This document shows positions 1-7,676 of a DNA stretch of 40,172 nt, in pieces (positions within the stretch are counted from its first letter, which is position 1; the number at the start of each line of letters is the position of its first letter). The DNA is from Seohaeicola zhoushanensis. GTDB lineage: Bacteria > Pseudomonadota > Alphaproteobacteria > Rhodobacterales > Rhodobacteraceae. The stretch lies in the NCBI RefSeq assembly GCF_014656415.1, contig NZ_BNCJ01000026.1, positions 1 through 40,172 of the forward strand. Direction: 5' to 3'. The notes below the pieces were generated by a model. The model saw only the letters and a list, made by a program, of their open reading frames with translations, had not been told where the DNA came from and made no database searches. Both the position numbers and the translations under genes were made by a program.

Positions 1-68
1 CAATGCCCGTCACGGTAGCAGCGCGTTGGTGGGAAGGCAGTTCATCCCATTAGGTCACTTCCGCCAGG

Positions 69-713
69 TCAGCCGCTCCAACGATCTCGTGCCATCAAGG
101 CCGCTTCCGTTCGATTGCGCACATGCAGCTTTTGCAGGATCGCCGTCATGTAGTGTTTGACGGTCTTCTCCTGCAGGTCGAGGTCGCGGCCGACCTCCTT
201 GTTCGAGCGGCCTTCGGCAACCAATCGGAGAATGTCTTGTTCGCGCTTGCTGAGGCTGTCGACCGGATGCGCGGGCTGGCGGTTATCGTCGCGCATCGCG
301 TTGAGGATCTGTGCGGCGAGCGCCGGTGAGACATAGGATCTTCCGGCAGCGAGGTCGTGGACGATTCCCAGCAGTTCCCGGCCGCCCACGCCTTTGAGGA
401 CATAGCCGAGCGCGCCGGCCTTCAGGGCCTGCAAGACGTCATCATCGTTTTCCGACACCGTCAGCATCGCCACTACCGGCCTGGGGTCGAGGCCGCGGAT
501 CGATCTCAGGGCCGCCATGCCTCCGCCGCCCGGCATGGACAGATCGAGCAGGACCACGTCCGGACGCTCGCGCGCGACGATCTCGATGGCCGATTGCGCG
601 TCATTTGCCTGTCCGACCACGTTGCAGTCCGGATCTTCGTCGAGGCAGCGGACCACGCCCTCACGGTAGAGCGGGTGGTCGTCGACGACGACAATGCGGA
701 TGCGGTCTGCCAT
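69..713 (-). CDS. NarL/FixJ-type response regulator (LuxR-family HTH)
   Basis: A 214-residue DNA-binding response regulator. The receiver domain (about 5-120) has the acidic pair D11/D12, the phospho-acceptor D57 in LLDLSMPG, a conserved T/S in MLTVSE and a lysine in YVLKG. The C-terminal LuxR/GerE helix-turn-helix (about 153-206) has SLSKREQDILRLVAEGRSNK followed by EKTVKHY. Full length for the family. It lies 3 bp downstream of the sensor kinase gene on the same strand, so the two form a cotranscribed two-component pair. The kinase presumably phosphorylates D57 and the regulator then binds promoters. Targets cannot be read from the sequence. The neighbouring secreted-protein genes are candidates by proximity only. 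Confidence 0.95.
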   Translation of the reverse strand: MADRIRIVVVDDHPLYREGVVRCLDEDPDCNVVGQANDAQSAIEIVARERPDVVLLDLSMPGGGGMAALRSIRGLDPRPVVAMLTVSENDDDVLQALKAGALGYVLKGVGGRELLGIVHDLAAGRSYVSPALAAQILNAMRDDNRQPAHPVDSLSKREQDILRLVAEGRSNKEVGRDLDLQEKTVKHYMTAILQKLHVRNRTEAALMARDRWSG

Positions 714-716
714 GAT

Positions 717-2081
717 CTACTCCATCTCCATGACAAGTTCGGCGCCGGGCACATCGTCGCGATTGCGCAGGACAACGGTGCCGCCAAGGCTTTCGACCCG
801 GTCGCGCAATCCGGCCAGCCCCATGCCGTCTTCGGACCGTTCGGAACTGACGCCGGGCCCACGGTCGCGAACCGCCACACGGATGACGCCCTCTGCCAGG
901 GCGGCGGAAAGCGATGTGTCAGAACCCTGTCCATGTCGCCAGGCATTGGTCAGTCCTTCCTGGGCGAAGCGGTAGAGGCAGATGCGCCTGGCCGGATCGA
1001 GGGGCAGGTCGGCCGGCAGCGAACAATCGATTGCGACGGCAACGCCGGTGCGGGCCATATGCGCCTCAGCCACGCTGCGCAGGATCTCGCAGGGGCTGCG
1101 GTTCTCGATATCGGGCAGGGCCAGGCCGCGGGAAATCTGGCGGATTTCACGGATCGCATCCTGCACCGACGTCATCACCGCATCGATCTCGCGCTGGGCC
1201 GCTTCACCCGGCGCCAGGGCGCGCAGGGAATCGAGACGCAGCGCGGCATATCCCATGTATTGCGCCGGGCCGTCATGCAGATCGGCGCCAATGCCGCGCA
1301 ATGCGGTTTCGTTCATCGCGGTGGCCCGCGCGGCCGCCTGCTGGATGCGCAGCCGCAGTTGCGTGTTGTGGTTGGACATGGCGCGGAGGTCGGCAAGCTG
1401 GCGTGCCAGTTCGCCCTGCTGGCGCACGATGGTGCGGCTCCCCTGAAGCACGATCAGATAAAGTGCGCAGCCAATGCAGCCCAGGACGAGCACGACCGCC
1501 GTCCAGACGTTGCGCCGCGCCTCGGCGATGTCATTGGCCAGGCCGGTAGCCACCTCGTAGAACTCGGCCACGCCGATGACCTCTCCCGACCAGGCGGCGC
1601 GGATCGGACTGTAGATCTCGAGCAGTGGCAGGCCCAGCGCGGCTTCAGCGCTGTCCTCCTCGTCGTGAAGATCCTCGAAGGTCGCGATCACCTCGCCGCG
1701 AAGCGCCCGCGCAACTGCGCCGGAAAGTCCGAAGTCACGACCGATCAACGATGCATCGCTGGCTGCAACCAGGACGCCGTCACGGTTGCGCAGCTTGTAG
1801 GAAATCACCCGCTGACCCAAGGGTGTCCCCGACAGCAGCTCTGACACGGCGCGCCTGGCGCCGGGCGAGAGATCGTTTTCCTCGCTCAGCTCTTGGCCCA
1901 GCGGGGCAATGACGCTGTCCATGAAGAGGGCGGTCGCATCGGCCGTGCTGCGCACCACGGCCGCCTCGATCCTGCGGGCGGAAAACTGGCCGATGAGCGC
2001 GGCGGACAGCACCAGGACAACGCCACCGGCAAGGGCGAACCGGGTGGCGAGGGTCAGGTCTTTCGTCCAGGCGGGCAGCAC
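717..2081 (-). CDS. membrane sensor histidine kinase (HisKA_3 / NarX-type)
   Basis: A 454-residue inner-membrane kinase. A transmembrane segment lies at about 13-32 (FALAGGVVLVLSAALIG), followed by a periplasmic sensor region of about 160 residues, and a second transmembrane segment (about 190-212, TAVVLVLGCIGCALYLIV). A coiled linker leads to the HisKA_3 dimerisation domain with the phospho-accepting H269 in GADLHDGPAQYMGY. The HATPase_c domain has the N-box EGLTNAWRHG and the G-box DRGPGV with DGMGLAGLRDRV. This layout is typical of kinases that pair with NarL-type regulators, and such a regulator follows immediately. The periplasmic region (VSYKLRNRDGVLVAASD, IYSPIRAAWSGEVIGVAEFYE) resembles a dCACHE/PAS-like small-ligand sensor, but the ligand is unknown. 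Confidence 0.93.
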   Translation of the reverse strand: MLPAWTKDLTLATRFALAGGVVLVLSAALIGQFSARRIEAAVVRSTADATALFMDSVIAPLGQELSEENDLSPGARRAVSELLSGTPLGQRVISYKLRNRDGVLVAASDASLIGRDFGLSGAVARALRGEVIATFEDLHDEEDSAEAALGLPLLEIYSPIRAAWSGEVIGVAEFYEVATGLANDIAEARRNVWTAVVLVLGCIGCALYLIVLQGSRTIVRQQGELARQLADLRAMSNHNTQLRLRIQQAAARATAMNETALRGIGADLHDGPAQYMGYAALRLDSLRALAPGEAAQREIDAVMTSVQDAIREIRQISRGLALPDIENRSPCEILRSVAEAHMARTGVAVAIDCSLPADLPLDPARRICLYRFAQEGLTNAWRHGQGSDTSLSAALAEGVIRVAVRDRGPGVSSERSEDGMGLAGLRDRVESLGGTVVLRNRDDVPGAELVMEME

Positions 2082-2108
2082 CGTGCCGGGTCCTTTCGCG
2101 GCGGGATT

Positions 2109-2140
2109 GCCGGCGCAGTCTAGGACAGTCCTGCGCCGGC
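2109..2140. terminator. GC-rich hairpin between kinase and RTX genes
   Basis: A perfect 10-bp inverted repeat GCCGGCGCAG / CTGCGCCGGC encloses a 12-nt loop. It sits 45 bp after the stop of the RTX gene and 28 bp before the start of the kinase gene, both on the minus strand. It could terminate RTX transcription, or act as a leader hairpin or operator for the two-component operon. No clear U-run follows on the minus strand, so the terminator role is uncertain. Confidence 0.4.
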
Positions 2141-2185
2141 TGATACGGGCTTTGGTCGGATGAAGTGGTCCGGCCGCGCGGCCGA

Positions 2186-3205
2186 TCAGAGGATGAAGTC
2201 CTCGGCCGTGAGCTGCGCCAGTGTAACGTCCGAAACCGCGATGATATCGCCGCCGCCCAGGTCGATCAGCACCCGGTCGAAAGAGACCTGGGTCATCGAG
2301 AGCGCCGCGAAATCGGCAACCCCGAAGGCCGATATGTCGATCAGGTCGGCGCCATCCTCAAAGTCCTTGATCACGTCGCGCACGCCATCGGCCTCGAACA
2401 CGAAGACGTCGTTGCCCAGCCCGCCATTGTAGACGTCGGACCCGGCGCCGCCATTCAGCACGTCGTCGCCCTCCTGACCGTCGACCCGGTCGTTGCCGTC
2501 GCCACCCAGAACTGTGTCGTTGCCACGTCCACCGCGCACCCTGTCGTCGCCGCCATCGCCATGGACCGTATCGTCGCCGCTGTCGCCGCGGACCCGGTCG
2601 TTGCCTTCACCGCCATGCACGATGTCGTCCCCGCCATCGCCGCGCACCCGGTCGTCTCCCGAACCGCCGTCCACGGTATCGTCCCCGCCGCGCCCACGCA
2701 GCCGGTCGTCGCCGTCGAGCCCGCTGATGTCGTCGGCCAGCGCGCTCCCGTCCAGATCGTCCTCGCCCGCCCCGCCGGTGATTTCGATCGGCCCGAGATC
2801 GGCCGCTTCGCCGGTCCCGAACTCGCCCGGATCGAGGCTGAAGAGACGATCGATGTCCGCCTGCGTCGCGGGGCGCTCGAATACGGTCAGGTTGTCGGCG
2901 TCCTTGATCTCGTAGATGCCGAAGTCGATCTGCTCCTTGCGGCCATCGTTGTAGTAGATGTCGATATGGTCGGGGATATCCTCGACCTTGATGACAACGG
3001 CGTCGAGCGGCTTGACCGCGCTCTCCCAGTCCGACGCCATGTCACCCAGACGCGCGATATCCTCGGCGGTCGCCTCGTGCCGGTCGAGCCGGTCGCCCTC
3101 GGCGTTGCGGAGTTCATAAATCCCATTCTCGATCCGTTCGCGGGAACCGTCGGTAAAGCGCACCGTGATATCGCTGCCAAAAACTTCGATCCTTGCAATG
3201 TCCAT
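2186..3205 (-). CDS. RTX calcium-binding protein with two copies of a 41-residue motif
   Basis: A 339-residue acidic protein. Residues 13-53 and 81-121 are two gapless copies of a 41-residue motif with DG at +6/+7, E at +10, G-x-Y around +15 to +17, a basic-x-A-T stretch and a final R-L (for example TDGSRERIENGIYEL and NDGRKEQIDFGIYEI). Residues about 160-268 are tandem RTX nonapeptides of the form GGxGxDxhx (GGDDTVDGGSGDDRVRG and similar), known to bind calcium in a beta-roll. The C-terminus (DLIDISAF ... TAEDFIL) resembles the peptidase-M10-type tail of type I-secreted RTX proteins. There is no N-terminal signal peptide, which fits type I secretion, but no secretion ATPase is present in the window. 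No catalytic domain was recognised. The same 41-residue motif occurs in the Tat-exported protein at 3948-4643. Confidence 0.88.
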   Translation of the reverse strand: MDIARIEVFGSDITVRFTDGSRERIENGIYELRNAEGDRLDRHEATAEDIARLGDMASDWESAVKPLDAVVIKVEDIPDHIDIYYNDGRKEQIDFGIYEIKDADNLTVFERPATQADIDRLFSLDPGEFGTGEAADLGPIEITGGAGEDDLDGSALADDISGLDGDDRLRGRGGDDTVDGGSGDDRVRGDGGDDIVHGGEGNDRVRGDSGDDTVHGDGGDDRVRGGRGNDTVLGGDGNDRVDGQEGDDVLNGGAGSDVYNGGLGNDVFVFEADGVRDVIKDFEDGADLIDISAFGVADFAALSMTQVSFDRVLIDLGGGDIIAVSDVTLAQLTAEDFIL

Positions 3206-3308
3206 CGCCGTTCTCCTGATGAGGTTGGTGCAGACTGGCTAACCTTCTGCGGTGGCGGGCACATCCTGCGCTGGTCCGGCGGTTCGCGCGCAATGGTCGG
3301 GGGCGGAC

Positions 3309-3361
3309 CGGACCAAGGTCCGAAAACTGGCTGCCGCTGCGGATCATCCGACCTTGGTCCG
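3309..3361. promoter_or_regulatory. 12-bp inverted repeat in the divergent RTX / exported-protein intergenic region
   Basis: CGGACCAAGGTC at 3309-3320 and GACCTTGGTCCG at 3350-3361 are perfect inverse copies separated by 29 bp. They lie in the 304-bp gap between the divergent RTX gene (start 3205) and the His/Asp-rich gene (start 3510). The spacing, about five helical turns centre to centre minus the arms, suits a dimeric or looping regulator acting on both promoters. A NarL-type regulator is encoded nearby, but a link to it is inference. The rest of the gap shows no gene. Confidence 0.4.
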
Positions 3362-3509
3362 ATGATCATTGGCGACCATCGTCTATGATGCCAGGCAAAG
3401 AAGTCTGACGGTCGGGCGCGAAGGTCCCCTCGGGGTGGCAAAGAAGCGGAGGAAGGAGCAGCGGTAAAGGGGCCGAAAGGACGGCGATTTCACAACAGGA
3501 GACATCGAG

Positions 3510-3878
3510 ATGTCGGATACGCACATTGCCCGGATAGCCAGGACACTCATCGCTGGCGCGGTTCTTGCCCTCGCGCCGATTGGCACCAACCTGACCAGCA
3601 TTTCTGCACTTGGGGTCTCTGCGGCCCATGCCCGTGGCGGCGAGGGAGAGGGTGGCCATGGTGGTGACGACCATGGGGGTGACGACCACGGCGGCGGCGA
3701 TCATGGTGGCGGGCACGGCTCGGACGACGCGGGCGGCGATGATCATGGACACCACGGGCACGGTTCGGACGACGCCGGCAGCGACGATCACGGACACCAC
3801 GGGTGGGGTTCGGATGATTCCGCAGGAGAGGACCATGGGCGGCGCGGACGCGGCAGCGATGATCTTGGCCGGGGTTGA
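3510..3878 (+). CDS. exported His/Asp/Gly-rich repeat protein
   Basis: A 122-residue protein. The start is supported by AGGAG eight bases upstream. Residues 1-42 look like a Sec signal peptide: a short basic n-region (RIARTL), a hydrophobic core (IAGAVLALAPIG) and AHA before RGG as a likely cleavage site. The mature part is almost entirely low complexity: first GGDDHGG-type repeats, then a 15-residue unit GHGSDDAGGDDHGHH repeated about three and a half times with drift. Dense His/Asp clusters of this type bind divalent metals in other proteins, so metal binding or buffering in the periplasm is a reasonable inference. No fold family was recognised. It is followed 69 bp later by the Tat-exported gene on the same strand, and they probably form one operon. 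Confidence 0.75.
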   Translation: MSDTHIARIARTLIAGAVLALAPIGTNLTSISALGVSAAHARGGEGEGGHGGDDHGGDDHGGGDHGGGHGSDDAGGDDHGHHGHGSDDAGSDDHGHHGWGSDDSAGEDHGRRGRGSDDLGRG

Positions 3879-3947
3879 GCTGGCCCTGTAAACCAGGTTG
3901 CGAACGGCCCGGTGGCGAACCGGGCCGGCGTTTCGGAGAAGGATGGA

Positions 3948-4643
3948 ATGAACCGACGCCGATTTCTGATGCTGTCTGCCGCACTGCCCGGGCTGTCGGC
4001 CGAGGTGATCTGGCCTGCCATGTCCTTTGCCAAGGACGGCGGCGACGATGGCGGCGGCAGCGGCTCGGGAAGCGGTGACGACGGCGGCAGCAGCGGCTCG
4101 GGCAGTGGTGATGACGGCGGCAGCAGTGGATCGGGCAGCGGTGATGACGGCGACAGCAGCGGTCACGGAAGCAGCGGTGGTGACGACAAGGATCCCTCCG
4201 GAAGCCGTTCCGGTCATCGCGATGGCCATTCGCGTGAGACCGACAGAAACGGCCGCGACAGGGGCGCCGACGACGGCCGTGCGCATGGGCCCTCCTCCGT
4301 GGATACCGTTGCGCTGTCCTACGGCGACGGCAGCCGCGAGAGCGTGGTCGAAGGGCGCTATGCGCGCCTCGACCGGAATGGCGGGGTTGCCGAAGACAGG
4401 CCCGCCACGCACGCCGACCTGGCACGTTTGGCGCATACAAATCTCGGCGGCGCTCGCCGAGGTGAGCTGCTCTTGCGCATGGACAGCAGATCCGGCGCGG
4501 TCGAGCTCGTGGATCGGCGCGGTTGGCGCGAGACGATGGATGGTGGCCGGTACTCGCTGACCGACCCGTCGGGCAGCCTGGTACGCACCCGCCAGCTTAG
4601 GCCAGACGATCTGGCGCGGGTTCGGGCGCTGCTGACGCGCTGA
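3948..4643 (+). CDS. Tat-exported Gly/Ser/Asp-repeat protein with two copies of the 41-residue motif
   Basis: A 231-residue protein. The ATG at 3948 is preferred over a GTG at 3912 because GGAGAAGG lies just upstream and the protein then begins MNRRRFLMLSAALPG, a twin-arginine signal (NRRRFL) with a hydrophobic core ending near AMSFAKD. Residues about 30-75 are low complexity, built on an 11-residue unit GDDGGSSGSGS repeated three to four times. A His/Arg/Asp-rich linker follows. Residues 121-161 and 185-225 are two gapless copies of the 41-residue motif also found in the RTX protein (GDGSRESVVEGRYARL and a more divergent RRGWRETMDGGRYSL). No enzyme motif was found. Tat export implies folding or metal loading before translocation, which fits the acidic repeats. 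Function is unknown. Confidence 0.82.
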   Translation: MNRRRFLMLSAALPGLSAEVIWPAMSFAKDGGDDGGGSGSGSGDDGGSSGSGSGDDGGSSGSGSGDDGDSSGHGSSGGDDKDPSGSRSGHRDGHSRETDRNGRDRGADDGRAHGPSSVDTVALSYGDGSRESVVEGRYARLDRNGGVAEDRPATHADLARLAHTNLGGARRGELLLRMDSRSGAVELVDRRGWRETMDGGRYSLTDPSGSLVRTRQLRPDDLARVRALLTR

Positions 4644-4800
4644 AGGGAACTCTGGCCGCTTCCTGCACTTTGCGAGCCGAAACCGAGGCGATTTTCTTCT
4701 GCTCCCGCCCGCACTGTTGTTGTTTGAAAATTGCCGACGGCACCAGGGACGGCGTCACCAGCCCGTCATCGTGAGACAGTGCTCTGCCCCCTGAAAACTG

Positions 4801-5142
4801 GACCGCTATGAAGATGGCGGCTACTCGCGCGGATCTATCGAGCGTCCGGGGCTTGTTCGGCTGCTCGAGGATGTCAGGGCGGGACGGATCGACGTAATCG
4901 TCGTCGACAAGGTAGACCGGCTGACACGGGCGCTCTCGGACTTCGCGCAGATGGCCGAGGTCTTCGATGGGGCAGGGGTCTCCTTCGTCTCTGTGACGCA
5001 GGCCTTCAACACCACCTCGTCGATGGGGCGGCTCACGCTGAACGGGCTCCTGTCCTTCGCGCAGTTCGAACGGGAGGTCACGGCGGAACGGATTCGCGAC
5101 AAGTTTGGTGCCTCGAAGCCCAAGGGCATTTGGAGTGGCGGC
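4801..5142 (+). pseudogene. serine recombinase catalytic-domain fragment
   Basis: Reading frame 1 from about 4801 encodes the middle of a large serine recombinase (resolvase/invertase) N-terminal domain: YEDGGYSRGSIERPGL, then VVDKVDRLTRALSDF, then VSVTQAFNTTSSMGRLTLN, LLSFAQFEREVTAERIRDK and ASKPKGIWSGG. The first 50 or so residues with the catalytic serine are missing, as is everything after the helix linker. A stop codon lies at 4792, directly upstream. The fragment is therefore inactive. It runs without a stop into the IS6-family transposase tail that follows, so an open frame spans two unrelated remnants. The 157 bp between the preceding gene and this fragment hold no gene I can recognise. 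Confidence 0.85.
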
Positions 5143-5145
5143 GCG

Positions 5146-5435
5146 CGGCAGGAATCCCGTCGCTGGGCGAACAACAGGGCCGAAAACTCTCACCTTCCGT
5201 TCCGACGACGCGAGCGGGCGATGCTCCACTTCCGGCTTATGCGAAGTTTGCAGAAAGTCGCATCCATCCAGGCTTCGGTCGACAACCTTTTCAACCAGGA
5301 ACGCAGCCTCACCTCACGAGCCGGTTTCAAGGCAAACGGCGCCGCTGCTCTCGCCGAGTGGCGCGGTCTCTGCGCTGAACGGGGGCACCGTCCTCCCGCG
5401 ATGCGGAGACTGGTTCGCATTTCTCTGCCAGCCCC
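5146..5435 (+). pseudogene. IS6-family transposase C-terminal remnant with right end
   Basis: The frame reads RRWANNRAENSHLPFRRRER, then LQKVASIQASVDNLFNQERS and AAALAEWRGLCAERG, which is the characteristic C-terminal end of the IS6-family (IS26/IS240-like) DDE transposase. The N-terminal two thirds, with the first two catalytic aspartates, are absent. The segment up to about 5435 matches 12240-12435 closely (same right-end sequence TCTGCCAGC), identifying it as the 3' part of the same IS type. The left junction lies at 5143-5146, where serine-recombinase sequence stops. A degenerate right inverted repeat ends near 5435. Confidence 0.82.
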
Positions 5436-5503
5436 CACCAATCGGCTACTTGCCGGCCTGCCTTGTATGACAAGCTCCCAAGACGGGACTGTCCGACAAT
5501 GGG

Positions 5504-7084
5504 CTACTTCCGGCTCAGCAGGGCGACCGAGGCCACCGCTGCGACCATGAACAGGATCGAGGTCAGGCTGCTGAACAGGAACCAGGGATCGCCGCCAGTC
5601 GCGGCAAAGGCCTCGCGGGCGGTCTGTTCGAGCGGGCGGGCCAGGATGAAGGCGATCACGAAGGGCAGCACGGGCACGCCGATTCGGCGGAAGAGATAGC
5701 CGACGAGACCAAAGGCGAAGGTCACCCAGATCGCGAAGAGGCTGGTTTCCTGCACGTAGATCGCCGTGAGGGTCAGCAGCAGCACCACCGGCAGCAGGAT
5801 CTGGCCGGGAACGCGGGCGAGAACGCCCATCGAGCGCATGAAGCGGCCTCCGATGGTCCAGTTCAGCAGGTTGCCGATGGACATCAGGGTGAAGATGCCG
5901 AAGGCGGTGACCAGTTCCGGGTTGATCTCGGGGGCGGTGAACTTGAAGACCGCCGGTCCGGGGTTGAAACCGCCGATGCTGTCGGCGGCGAGGATCAGGA
6001 AGACGGCGGCTGCGTTGCCGGGGATCCCGAGCGACAGCACCGGGATCAGGTTGGCCCCGGAGACGGCGGAATTCGCGGCCTCGGTCGCGGCGATGCCCTC
6101 GGGCGCGCCCTTGCCGAAGGCGGGCTCGTCGTCCCTGCGCCGGGCAGCGTGACGGCGCGAGGCCAGCGAGTAGCTGAGCGTTGCGGCCAATGTCGAGCCT
6201 ACTCCGGGTAATGCGCCGATGATGGTGCCGATCACGGCGGAGCGGGCGATATAGGGGGCGATGCGGCGGATATCGCCCTTCTCGAGATCGTCCCTGAGGC
6301 GGGGGCCGTCGGCGCGCGCCTCGGCGCGGGCGGCGGCCTTCTCGTGGGCCAGTTCCTCGATGCCCTTGAAGATCTCGCCCAGGATCAGCACGCCGAGGAT
6401 CGCCGCAACCAGTGGGAAGCCGTCGGCCAGCCCATCGACCCCCGCCGTCAGGCGCGGGGTCAGGGCCTGGCCGGTGCCGACGAAGGCGGCGACCAGCCCC
6501 AGCCCGACCGAGAGCAGCCCGCGCCCGACCGAGCCGCCCATGACGGCGGCGACGAAGGAGATCGACAGGATCAGCAGGGCGGTCTTCTCGGGCAGGTCGA
6601 GATAGGCCTCGACCACCACGGCGAGGAAGGGCGCGCAGATGAACAGCACGATGTCCGAGAAGGTGTCGCCGGTGACCGAGGACAGCTGCGCGATCCGCAG
6701 CGCGCGGCGCGGCTGGCCGTTGCGCGCCATCGGGTGCCCGTCGAGCGTGGTCATCAGCGCGTCGGGCGTGCCGGGCATGTTGAAGAGAATGGCCGGCACC
6801 GCGCCCCCGACCGAGGCGCCCTTCATGATGCCGATGAGAAAGCCGAAGACGGGCAGCAGGGCGTCCGGCGTGAAGCCGAAGACCGAGATCAGGATCGGCA
6901 GCGAGGCCGCCATGGCCATCGGCCCCGCCAGTCCCGGTGTCGCGCCGACGGCGATTCCGGTCAGCAGCCCGCCCAGCACCATCACCGGGGCGGCGGGGAT
7001 GCCGAACCCGAAGAGGGAGAAGATCTCCGGCCCCTGGAAAACGGCGAGGACGCCGAGCCAGATGTAGTTCAGCAGCTCGCTCAT
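5504..7084 (-). CDS. tctA: TTT transporter large permease, TctA family
   Basis: A 526-residue polytopic membrane protein of the TctA family, the large (about 12-helix) subunit of tripartite tricarboxylate transporters. These are secondary importers fed by a periplasmic binding protein. Conserved glycine-rich blocks are visible: GIAVGATPGLAGPMAMA near the N-terminus, GGAVPAILFNMPGTPDA, and IGTIIGALPGVGSTLAATLS with GIPGNAAAVFLILA in the second half. Its ATG overlaps the tctB stop in an ATGA. Order on the minus strand is tctC-tctB-tctA, ending 68 bp before the IS6 remnant. Substrate is not deducible from the permease. The divergent sulfatase and FAD oxidase suggest a sulfated or hydroxylated carboxylate. 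Confidence 0.93.
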   Translation of the reverse strand: MSELLNYIWLGVLAVFQGPEIFSLFGFGIPAAPVMVLGGLLTGIAVGATPGLAGPMAMAASLPILISVFGFTPDALLPVFGFLIGIMKGASVGGAVPAILFNMPGTPDALMTTLDGHPMARNGQPRRALRIAQLSSVTGDTFSDIVLFICAPFLAVVVEAYLDLPEKTALLILSISFVAAVMGGSVGRGLLSVGLGLVAAFVGTGQALTPRLTAGVDGLADGFPLVAAILGVLILGEIFKGIEELAHEKAAARAEARADGPRLRDDLEKGDIRRIAPYIARSAVIGTIIGALPGVGSTLAATLSYSLASRRHAARRRDDEPAFGKGAPEGIAATEAANSAVSGANLIPVLSLGIPGNAAAVFLILAADSIGGFNPGPAVFKFTAPEINPELVTAFGIFTLMSIGNLLNWTIGGRFMRSMGVLARVPGQILLPVVLLLTLTAIYVQETSLFAIWVTFAFGLVGYLFRRIGVPVLPFVIAFILARPLEQTAREAFAATGGDPWFLFSSLTSILFMVAAVASVALLSRK

Positions 7085-7644
7085 GTGTCACCGTTGGGGG
7101 GCAGCAGGAGGTCGGGGAAGGGCAGGTCGAAGACCGCGATCAGAGCGAAGGTGGCGAGCAGGCCGATCAGCACCGCGCGCCACGTGACGCGCCCCGCCAT
7201 GTAGGACATCAGGAGTGTGACCAGCGTGGTGCCGCCGATGATGAAGCCGGTGTATTTCCACGGGATGGTGTCGCGCAGGTCGCGGTAGGTGTGATCGGTC
7301 AGCCCCGCGGCCTTGGCAAGCGTCACCAGCGCGGGCCCCGACCATCGCATCAGCAGGATCGAGAGCACGAAGATCCCGATGAACAGCAGGAGGAAGCGCA
7401 GGTTGGACGGGCTCAGCGCGGCGGAGAGACCGGCCTTGCGTTTCTCGACGATGATCAGGAGGCCCGCCAGCGCCACCACCGAGAAGCCGACGACCGGGGC
7501 CATGGCGTCTCCGATCAGGAGACGCCCGCGTTGTTTGACGATCATGCCGGTCGCGCTGTCGTTCGGGACCCAGGCCAGAATGGCCAGGAGTGCCAGGACG
7601 ACGACGAGACCGCCAAGGATCAGATCGGCCTTGTTGCGCGACAT
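7081..7644 (-). CDS. tctB: TTT transporter small permease, TctB family
   Basis: A 187-residue membrane protein with four predicted helices (ADLILGGLVVVLALLAILA, VVGFSVVALAGLLIIV, FLLLFIGIFVLSILL and VLIGLLATFALIAVF), matching the small, poorly conserved TctB subunit. It starts 32 bp after the tctC stop and overlaps tctA by 4 bp, so the three are translationally linked. The central loop between helices 3 and 4 (residues about 105-150) is longer than in many TctB proteins. Identification rests on topology and position between tctC and tctA more than on sequence motifs. Confidence 0.88.
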   Translation of the reverse strand: MSRNKADLILGGLVVVLALLAILAWVPNDSATGMIVKQRGRLLIGDAMAPVVGFSVVALAGLLIIVEKRKAGLSAALSPSNLRFLLLFIGIFVLSILLMRWSGPALVTLAKAAGLTDHTYRDLRDTIPWKYTGFIIGGTTLVTLLMSYMAGRVTWRAVLIGLLATFALIAVFDLPFPDLLLPPNGDT

Positions 7645-7676
7645 GGGCGGACCTCCCTCGCGGTGGCTGGGCCGGT

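Noticed and set aside
357-1844. Long plus-strand open frame (495 codons) opposite the sensor kinase and regulator
   Set aside because: It lies antisense to two genes with clear domain motifs, has no ribosome site and a composition expected from the third-position GC of the opposite strand.
2165-3388. 407-codon plus-strand frame with VVAxxAxDPVVA-like repeats
   Set aside because: The repeats are the antisense shadow of the RTX nonapeptide repeats of the gene at 2186-3205.
3366-4436. 356-codon and 297-codon minus-strand frames rich in Ala/Arg/His
   Set aside because: They are shadows of the low-complexity repeats of the two exported proteins, which have signal peptides and ribosome sites.
4780-4800. 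Possible IS3-type end (CCCCCTGAAAACTGGAC) just before the recombinase fragment
   Set aside because: The resemblance to IS ends is short and no partner end or transposase is present nearby.
5190-7091. 633-codon minus-strand frame spanning tctA
   Set aside because: The tctA frame shows conserved family motifs over its full length. The longer frame is Arg/Pro-rich and has none.
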